DNA from: Paroedura picta
Taxonomy: Eukaryota; Chordata; Lepidosauria; Squamata; Gekkonidae
Assembly (NCBI RefSeq): GCF_049243985.1
Contig: NC_135369.1
Location: 25,342,765-25,406,764 of the forward strand
Direction: 5' to 3'
DNA: 64,000 nt
Both the position numbers and the translations under genes were made by a program. The notes beneath the pieces are model-generated. The model was not told where the DNA came from. It worked only from the letters and a program-made list of their open reading frames with translations, and ran no database searches. Below, piece by piece: positions 56,895 to 64,000 of this stretch. The number at the start of each line of letters is the position of its first letter. Position 1 is the first letter of the stretch.

Positions 56895-57070
56895 CCTGGA
56901 TGGCTTAGGCTAGCCCAAGGTCTCATCTGACCTTCGAAGTGAAGCCTTGCTTAGCCTTTGGATGGGAGAGCACCAAGCAAGGTCAGGCTTGCTGCACAGA
57001 GACAGGTAATGGCAAACCAACACTATCTCCCTCATGCCTGAAAATCCCTATTGGCTAAAGTTGGCTATAA
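56895..57070 (+). mobile_element. 5S rRNA-derived SINE
   Basis: GACCTGGATGGCTTAGGCTA, CCTTTGGATGGGAGAGCACC (the 5S box C region) and GACAGGTAATGGCAAACCA. Confidence 0.8.
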
Positions 57071-57910
57071 CTTCCCTGCACTTTCCATTACCAAACATCT
57101 ACCTTATTTATAGTACAGTACCTTTATTGGCATACTAAAAGGAAAATTGAATAGTAAACAAGTATATATATACAAAATAAAACATAAGATTTTAAAATGA
57201 GCAAAGCTGCAAGCTGTCCAAGACCACAGAGCACACGTACTTTGATACTTCCAAGTGATATAAATATGAGGCAGAATCAGGCATGCACACTCCCTGAGCA
57301 ACCCTCATTTAAATGGAGCTACACAAAAGCAAAGTCAGTTTTTAGTAGGGATTGTGCAGCAGAACTGTCCAGCAGACTGTGTTCAGTCTTGTGGAAAGTG
57401 TCCCATTTCCCTGCCTTTGAAAGTTTTAGAAATCTGCCAACAGGTCAAATGTTTTCCTCTCATAGTAGTTTTACACATCAGAATTGCTGCCCCAGAAGAG
57501 ACAAGGATTCCCTGTACACCAGGCCAGGGTCACAAACCTATCTGACCACAGTGTAATGAAAAAACGCCATTGGGGTTCTGAAAAAGGACAGCTTCAGAAT
57601 CATGGGAAAGAGTTATCATAATTGTAAAGGAAACTTCTGCTTTGATTTATCCAGTCCCTACCAAAACTTAGACTCAACCCCCCCCCTCCACAGCTACAGC
57701 CTCATTAAACCTTTTTAACACTCACATTTCAGGATTCTGACCCTCCACTTCCATGATACATACTTCAGCTCTACCTATTTTCATCTACCCTTTACTGATA
57801 TCACAAAAAATGAGTAGTACAAAGCTGAAATGTGGTAGCATGCACTACAGCTTGCATGTCCAAAGACTCCTAAGTATCAGTAGAACCAGATGCATTTTAA
57901 CGCTGGGGAC

Positions 57911-58446
57911 CCATCTTGGTGTAGTGGTTAAGAGCAACGGGATCTACTCTAGAAGACGAGTTGGTTCTTATATGCCACTTTTCTCTCTCTGAAGGAGTCT
58001 CAAAGCGGCTGACAATTGCCTTCCCTTTCCTCTCCCCACAACAGACACCCTGTGAGGGAGGTGAGGCTGAGAGAGCCTGGATATTACTGCTCGATCAGAA
58101 CAGCTTTATCAGTGCTGTGACTAGCCCAAGGTCACCCAGCTGGCTGAATGTGGGGGAGTGCAGAATCAAACTGGCTCACCAGATTAGAAGTCCACACTCC
58201 TAACAACTACAATGAGTTGACTCTAGAGAACCAGGTTTGACTACACCCCCACCACACATACATACATAGCCAGCTGGGTGACCTTAGTCTAGTCACAATC
58301 AGAGTTTATCCCACCGTGGAGTTTTGTAAGAACTCTCTTAGCCCAACTACCTCGCAGGGTGTTTATTGTGAGGAGGTGTTTGCAAGCCTCTTTGAGACTC
58401 CTTCAGATACTGAAATGTGGGGTATAAGAACAAACTCTCTTTATGC
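57911..58446 (+). mobile_element. tRNA-derived lizard SINE split by another SINE
   Basis: The head GGTGTAGTGGTTAAGAGCAA stops at ACTCTAGA (57946-57953) and resumes at ACTCTAGA (58220-58227) with GAACCAGGTTTGACTAC, then the usual body to GGGGTATAAGAACAAACTC. Confidence 0.88.
57954..58219 (-). mobile_element. inner tRNA-derived SINE nested in the outer SINE
   Basis: Minus-strand copy of the same family: ACGAGTTGGTTCTTATATGC at the left (tail), GTCACCCAGCTGGCTG in the body, head at the right. The 8-bp repeat ACTCTAGA frames it. Confidence 0.9.
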
Positions 58447-58820
58447 TACTACACCTATGCACAGAAGCACTAAAACATTGGAATGCTTTGTACTTATAGC
58501 ATAACAATAGAATTAAAGGAACCTGAGTAGAGTACCACTTCTGCAGGCAGCAATACAAATTCTGAACCCCAAATACATTATAGATCAATGCCTATAACCT
58601 GCTTCCCCTTCCTCCACCGCACACCAGTGCCTGCCAAAACAATAACATTATAATTTTTCTATTAAAAATACAAGTGCACCAGCACAGAAATAACACATCC
58701 CATTAAATCTCCCCCTACCCTTTTATATTAAAAGTTACAACCAGCATAACATAGGCCAAACTGTAACAATAAGAGTACACATCTCTGGTATACAGCTTAC
58801 TTCTACCATAGGCACTAGGC

Positions 58821-58956
58821 CAGGGGTAGTCAACCTGTGGTCCTCCAGATGTCCAGGGACTACAATTTTCATGAGCTCCTGCCAGCATTTGCTGGCAGGG
58901 GCTCATGGGAACTGTAGTCCATGGACATCTGGAGGACCACAGGATGACTACCCCTG
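58821..58956. mobile_element. palindromic hAT MITE with perfect target-site duplication
   Basis: CAGGGGTAGTCAACCTGTGG to ACTACCCCTG, nearly a perfect palindrome. CACTAGGC occurs at 58813-58820 and 58957-58964. Recent insertion in the SYVN1 5' intron. Confidence 0.93.
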
Positions 58957-59214
58957 CACTAGGCAACCCAGCCTGTCCTCCTCTTTCCTATCCCCATACC
59001 ATATTGCAAATCATACCCATTTGAGAAAGAAACACCAGGGCTTCTGAACGCTATTCTGTGGTCCTCCAGAGCAACTGGTTGGGTTGGAGAAGGCTAGAAA
59101 GACCACTGGTCTAACCCAGCAGAGCTCTTATGTTCCTACACTACTGGCCAACACTACAACGCTGCTGTGCGGGTAACACGTAGCATCCTGGGCTCGCAAA
59201 AAAAACCTCACCTC

Positions 59215-59305
59215 CTAAAAACATATCTGAGGAAGTGTGCGTGGACACACCTTGAATAAAACTTGGTTGGTCTTAAAGGTGCCCCTGGGCTCAAAATTTA
59301 TCCTA
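59215..59305. mobile_element. half copy of the foldback element
   Basis: TCTGAGGAAGTGTGCGTGGA ... GGTTGGTCTTAAAGGTGCCC, then CTGGGCTC. Confidence 0.65.
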
Positions 59306-59400
59306 ATAACTGCAATACTGAGACAGGGCCTTAAGCAACCACAGTACACGAGGAAGTCGCCCGTCTACAAAACACGCCGCCAAGGCCTCTCAGCCCCACC

Positions 59401-59523
59401 CTACAACTGCAACAGGACTACGATGCTGACCGCCAAGAACAACCCCAAAACGCCCATCCAGAGGACCCACAGGGAGCTCTCCTCGGTGACAGAAGCTCCC
59501 AAGTGAAGGCAACTGCAGGGCAT
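59401..59523 (-). CDS. possible upstream ORF, 40 aa with a membrane-like C-terminus
   Basis: An ATG at 59521-59523 in the SYVN1 promoter block opens 40 codons starting MPCSCLHLGASVTEE and ending in a hydrophobic run (LWMGVLGLFLAVSIVVLLQL) before TAG. It could be a uORF of the SYVN1 leader, a separate micropeptide, or chance; no family is recognised. Confidence 0.2.
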   Translation of the reverse strand: MPCSCLHLGASVTEESSLWVLWMGVLGLFLAVSIVVLLQL

Positions 59524-59973
59524 CTCTCTGGGCCGCGCCCCCCAACTGCCGCCCCTGACAACCACCAGGCAACACCGGCCTCCCCACTCGAATGACAACC
59601 GCCCTTCCACCTTCCCCGCCAGAAGACGGGCGCCCACCTCAGCCACCTCCGTCGCTTAGCCTGGTCCCCCAACCGGAAGTGCTGAAGCTCCGTTTACACC
59701 TCATTTCCGTACGGGTCATACCAAGAGTTTCCCTGCGCGGGCTTATTTGTTTCACTTCCTCCGCCCGGCTCAGGCAGAAAGGCAATCATTCCACGCCGTC
59801 CTTTCCCCCCCTATTGACCTGTACTGTCAAAAAAGATTTTAAAAACATTTCCGTGGGGTTTGGTCCTGTCCTTCTTCGTTTTCTTGATCCCCCCCGCTCC
59901 CATTCTTTTATGGTGCAGTCCAAAAAGCTTCTTTGGGTATTGTCCGCCAACACAGAACGGGTGAAGAGGGTCC

Positions 59974-59992
59974 CGTGTCTCCCGCTGATTGG
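59974..59992 (-). promoter_or_regulatory. ERSE-like element upstream of SYVN1
   Basis: On the minus strand CCAAT, exactly nine bases, then ACACG. The ER stress response element is CCAAT-N9-CCACG, so this is one mismatch away. SYVN1 is induced by the unfolded protein response in mammals through ERSE/XBP1-type control, so a site here makes sense. Function is inferred. Confidence 0.5.
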
Positions 59993-60361
59993 CTCAAAAT
60001 GAGACACTTTCTCCAATTGGAAAAATCGGCCAAGCGGTGGCCAATGGGAGCGGATCAGCCGTTGCTAAGGGGGAGGGAGAAAGGTAAAACTATTAGCGGT
60101 AGGAACTGGAGTTCAAATGTCGCCTCTACCATGTGATTACTGGACACGTCGCTTTATGGCTCTACTATGCTTTCTGAGGAGCCCGAGTTATTTAGCTGTA
60201 GAGTAACAATGGATTTTTTTAATGGGAGCTTATTTTTTACCACAGAAACCGGGAAGGGCGGGCCATAAAAATAAAACTGTTATTATTAGTGTAGTAGCAT
60301 GTGAACACATCTAGGGATTCTAGTCCTCATCGAGTTTTATGTACTCTTAAAAAAAAAAAAA

Positions 60362-62650
60362 AGACAACTCTACACATGGACATCACCAGACGGTCAACAC
60401 AGAAATCAGATTGACTATGTGCTCTGCAGCCAAAGATGGAAAAGTTCTATCCAGTCAATAAAAACAAGACCAGGAGCTGATTGTGGTTCAGATCATGAGC
60501 TTCTTGTTGCAAAATTTAGGCTTAAATTGAAGAAAGTAGGGAAAAGCACTAGGCCACTCAGGTATGAACTAAATCATATCCCCGACGAATACACAGTAGA
60601 GGTGACAAATAGATTTAAGGAATTAGATCTGATAGACAGAGTGCCTGAAGAACTATGGACAGAGGTTCGCAACATTGTACAAGAGGTAGCAACTAAAACC
60701 ATCCCAAAGGAAAAGAAATGCAAGAAATCAAAATGGCTGTCTGAGGAAGCTTTACAAATAGCTAAGGAGAGAAGGGAAGTGAAAGGCAAGGGAGAAAGAG
60801 AAAGATACACCCAATTGAATGCAGAATTCCAGAGAAAAGCTAGAAGAGATAAGAATGCCTTCTTAAATGAACAGTGCAAACAAATAGAAGAAAACAATAG
60901 AATGGGGAGGACCAGAGATCTTTTCAAGAAAATTGGAGATATGAAGAGAACGTTTCATGCAAAATTGGGTATGATAAGGGACCAAAATGGTAGGGACCTC
61001 ACAGAACCAGAAGAGATTAAACAAAGGTGGCAAAATTATACAGAACAACTATACAAGAGCGAGCTTAACATCCCTGATGACCACAGTGGGGTAGTTACTG
61101 ACCTGGAGCCAGACATCCTGGAATGTGAAGTCAAATGGGCCGTAGGAAGTCTGAGCAACAATAAAGCTAGTGGTGGTGACAGCATTCCAGTTGAACTATT
61201 CAAAATCTTAAAGGACGATGCAGTAAAAGTGCTACACTCAATATGCCAGCAAATTTGGAAAACTCAACAATGGCCACAGGATTGGAAAAGGTCAGTTTAC
61301 ATTCCAATCCCAAAGAAGGGCAATGCCAAAGAATGTTCAAACTACCGCACCATTGCACTCATTTCTCATGCTAGCAAAGTTATGCTCAAAATCCTACAAG
61401 CTAGGCTCCAGCAATATGTGGACCGAGAACTTCCAGAAGTACAGGCAGGATTTCGAAGAGGCAGAGGAACTAGAGATCAAATTGCCAACATACGCTGGAT
61501 CATGGAGAAAGCTAGGGAGTACCAGAAGAACGTCTACTTCTGCTTCATTGACTATGCTAAAGCCTTTGATTGTGTGGAGCACAACAAATTGTGGCAAGTT
61601 CTTAAAGAGATGGGAATACCAGAGCATCTTATTTGTCTCTTGAGAAATTTATATGCAGGTCAAGAAGCAACAGTGAGAACTGAACATGGAATCACTGACT
61701 GGTTCAAAATTGAGAAAGGAGTTCGGCAAGGCTGTATACTGTCGCCTTGCCTATTTAACTTGTATGCAGAGCACATCATGAGAAATGCGGGATTAGAGGA
61801 GTCACAAATTGGGATCAAGATTGCAGGGAGAAATATCAACAACCTCAGATATGCAGATGATACCACTCTAATGGCAGAAAGTGAAGAGGAACTAAAGAGC
61901 CTGTTGATGCGGGTGAAGGAGGAGAGTGCAAAAGTTGGCTTGAAACTCAACATCAAGAAAACAAAGATCATGGCATCCGGCCCTCTCAATTCCTGGCAAA
62001 TAGATGGGGAAGAAATGGAGATAGTGACAGATTTTATTTTCCTGGGCTCCAAGATCACTGCAGATGGGGACTGCAGCAAAGAAATTAAAAGACGCTTGCT
62101 CCTAGGGAGGAAAGCTATGGCAAATCTAGACAGCATCCTAAAAAGCAGAGACATCACCCTGCCAACAAAAGTGCGTTTAGTCAAGGCTATGGTATTCCCA
62201 GTTGCAATGTATGGCTGCGAGAGTTGGACCATAAGGAAGGCTGAGCGTCAAAGAATTGAGGCTTTTGAACTCTGGTGCAGGAGAAGACTCTTGCGAGTCC
62301 CTTGGACTGCAAGGCGAACAAACCGGTCAGTCCTAGAGGAGATCAACCCTGACTGCTCTTTAGAAGGCCAGATCCTGAAGATGAAACTCAAATACTTTGG
62401 CCACCTCATGAGAAGGAAGGATTCCCTGGAGAAGAGCCTAATGCTGGGAGCGATCGAGGGCAAAAGAAGAAGGGGACGACAGAGAATGAGGTGGCTGGAT
62501 GGAGTCACTGAAGCAGTAGGTGCAAACTTAAATGGACTCCGGGGAATGGTAGAGGACAGGAAGGCCTGGAGGATCATTGTCCATGGGGTCGCGATGGGTC
62601 GGACACGACTTCGCACATAACAACAACAACAACAACAACAACAAAAAACG
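60362..62650 (+). mobile_element. RTE-BovB LINE, 5'-truncated, long open frame
   Basis: Open without a stop from the first bases (YTWTSPDGQHRNQIDY) to the stop at 62618-62620. It holds the end of the AP-endonuclease (GSDHELLVAKF with the catalytic SDH), the RT with AGFRRGRGTRDQ, CFIDYAKAFDCVEH, GVRQGCILSPCLFNLY and YADD (61850-61861), and the BovB C-terminus (RRLLRVPWTARRTN; KYFGHLMRRKDSLEK). A very short 3'UTR runs straight into (AAC)n; the end GGTCGCGATGGGTCGGACAC is the BovB hallmark. Most of the endonuclease is missing, so it cannot move by itself. The A run at 60350-60362 marks the truncation point. Confidence 0.97.
62618..62646. repeat. (AAC)n tail of the BovB copy
   Basis: Pure AAC repeats then an A run directly after the LINE 3' end; this is the priming tail. 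Confidence 0.9.
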
Positions 62651-62699
62651 ATGATTGAAAGATTCAGAATCCAGGGGGTTGCTATGTTAGGCTTTAGGC

Positions 62700-62746
62700 C
62701 TAACAATTCCCATGACATCTGGAGGGCCGCAGTTTGACTACCCCTG
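62700..62746. mobile_element. internally deleted hAT MITE retaining its target-site duplication
   Basis: Only the right end of the GGGGTAGTCAA-type MITE remains (ATCTGGAGGGCCGCAGTTTG, then ACTACCCCTG), yet CTTTAGGC occurs on both sides (62692-62699 and 62747-62754). Confidence 0.8.
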
Positions 62747-62929
62747 CTTTAGGCTTAGGGTGCTTTCCTGGGAGAAAGCCGAATTAATATTTGATTTTAT
62801 TATGTCACTCTCAGCCTAACCTACTACAGAGGGTGGTTGTGAAAACAACACGGGAGGAAAATTATGCACATTAATGTGCATGGCCATTGGGGGGGGGAGG
62901 TCAGGTATAAATTAAACAAAATAGGAAGC

Positions 62930-63075
62930 AATGAGATTTGTTCTCAGCGGTCTGCAATCCAAATCCTGTTGCATTTATTTGGTGTCCTATCGTGTTGATT
63001 GTATTGTACTTACATTATGTAATCCAAACTGGGCTCCACGAGAAAGGTAAACTAAAAATATAAATAAAATGTACA
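62930..63075 (+). mobile_element. LINE 3' tail remnant
   Basis: ATTTGGTGTCCTATCGTGTT ... AATCCAAACTGGGCTCCACG ... AAATATAAATAAAATG; L2-like tail, diverged. Confidence 0.4.
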
Positions 63076-63562
63076 GCAACTGCAACTACATTATTCCTGG
63101 TTTCATTTAATATCTGAAATGGGTGAGCAAGGTCTCTTTTAAGCTGTGGTCAGAGCAATTAAACCTATTGATAATTGATACAGCAGTTATTTATGCCATG
63201 ATAAATACTTTCAAGGTAAGACAGGAAAACTTGGGGAGAATACAAAATTTTTTCAACAATAACATTCCCTTTCCCATGTCTATTCAGAACTCAATCTTAT
63301 GCACAGATAGCTAAATACACATTTCATTGCATATTATACACTTATTTACCACACATTTACTAATATATCATATGAGGGGCTTCTTGGTAGTAGCACAAAA
63401 AGTGGAATTCTATCCCCAGAGAGACTTGTCTCTTCCTTCTGTTGCCATCTTTCACCAGCAGATGAAGGGTTTTTTGTTTATTTTATGTTCCTTCCCACTG
63501 TTAATTGTTGCCTTTTATGTTTTTGTATGTATATGTATTTATGCATGTATATGTATACATAG

Positions 63563-64000
63563 CGCCTCTTGTGGCGCAGAGACCGTTTACGTACTGGGAA
63601 CTTCACTGCCCCAACTCCCGTGCAGGAGCACAAATCGGGGGTGGATGAGGTGCACCAGGCCAAATGCTCCCTTGTGTGGATGCAGGAAGAGGTGGGGCAA
63701 CCTGCCACAACTAAAACTCCAGCCTGCAGCCGAGCATGAAACCTCCAGTGCATAAAAGGTCAGAGCGATGAGGCAGCAGACATGCAGTCTGAAGCTCTGC
63801 CCATGAAGATGGGAGTTCAATCCCAACAGCCAGCTCAAGGTTGACTCAGCCTTCCATTCTTCCGAGATCAGTAAAATTAGTACCCAGCATGCTGGGGGGT
63901 AAACGGTAATGACTGGGGAAGGCACTGGCAAACCACCCCGTATTGAGTCTGCCATGAAAACGCTAGAGGGCGTCACCCCAAGGGTCAGACATGACCTGGT
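63563..64000 (+). mobile_element. Sauria SINE with an internal insertion, cut by the window end
   Basis: The head GCCTCTTGTGGCGCAGAG is broken at 63581; the SINE resumes at 63766 with CGATGAGGCAGCAGACATGC and continues in the standard body to the window edge (GGGCGTCACCCCAAGGGTC). Confidence 0.9.
63582..63760. other. 179-bp unidentified insert inside the SINE head
   Basis: Starts ACCGTTTACGTACTGGGAAC and ends CCAGTGCATAAAAGGT. CAGAG stands on both sides (63577-63581 and 63761-63765). It resembles no family I know. Confidence 0.6.

Larger units (their letters stand above)
59340..60070 (-). promoter_or_regulatory. SYVN1: GC-rich promoter and non-coding exon 1 region of SYVN1
   Basis: GC-rich block 59340-59790 with an ETS site CCGGAAGT at 59673-59680, followed upstream by CCAAT boxes in both orientations (59988-59992 minus; near 60014 and 60045). 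The SYVN1 coding exon at 55322 needs an upstream non-coding exon, and this is the only promoter-like block in reach. A donor candidate is GAG|GTGGGC near 59636, but exon 1 limits are not called. Confidence 0.7.

Noticed and set aside
59592-60002. 136-codon plus-strand ORF upstream of SYVN1
   Set aside because: Antisense to the SYVN1 promoter block; no domain, and no splice or conservation evidence.
60419-62620. 733-codon ORF as a host gene
   Set aside because: It is the BovB ORF2 (RT and C-terminal motifs, BovB 3' end); the first codon here is a GTG within the endonuclease, not a start.
62617-62646. (AAC)n as a CRISPR or independent microsatellite locus
   Set aside because: It is the 3' tail of the BovB copy; no CRISPR-like spaced repeats exist in the window.
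1-64000. Retroviral or other capsid-bearing fossils
   Set aside because: No gag, pol, env or LTR pair recognised; all reverse transcriptase signals belong to LINEs, and the one GIY-YIG module to a Penelope-like element.

Overview
This is a vertebrate nuclear window, almost certainly from a squamate reptile. The case rests on the repeats: many copies of the tRNA-headed Sauria SINE, a RTE-BovB LINE, L2 and CR1 LINE pieces, SPIN-like hAT elements, a 5S rRNA-derived SINE, and a second tRNA-derived SINE that is common in lizards. A gecko would fit but cannot be proven from this window.

Two split host genes lie head to tail on the minus strand, and every coding exon of both could be placed. PRPF39-like (14 coding exons, 30912 down to 11599, predicted 721 aa) encodes a HAT-repeat U1 snRNP splicing factor. 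SYVN1/HRD1 (15 coding exons, 55298 down to 37356, predicted 626 aa) encodes the multispanning RING-H2 ubiquitin ligase of ER-associated degradation. In both genes the exon phases join without a break from ATG to stop, so both look functional. Nothing in the sequence links their functions.

Layout. 1-6000 is intergenic with a few repeats. 6000-7050 is a GC-rich island with a near-perfect RFX X-box and a CRE, but no recognisable gene. 7388-10545 is a cluster of L2 LINE copies, one of them nearly open. 11095-31300 is PRPF39-like with its 3'UTR, repeat-filled introns and a CpG promoter whose YY1 motif covers the start codon. 31440-32160 is a foldback element and an RTE tail. 32930-37355 is the probable long SYVN1 3'UTR, 37356-55298 the SYVN1 coding region, and 59340-60070 its GC-rich promoter with CCAAT boxes and an ERSE-like site. 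60362-62650 is a 5'-truncated BovB LINE with a long open frame. The right edge cuts a Sauria SINE that carries an internal insertion.

I found no CRISPR array, no RNA gene I would trust, and no recognisable retroviral or other capsid-bearing element. The most interesting items are the PRPF39 paralog candidate beside SYVN1, a 38-bp near-perfect intronic hairpin framed by a 15-bp direct repeat, the ERSE-like site upstream of SYVN1, a NAGNAG acceptor in SYVN1, and several nested transposon insertions with readable target-site duplications.
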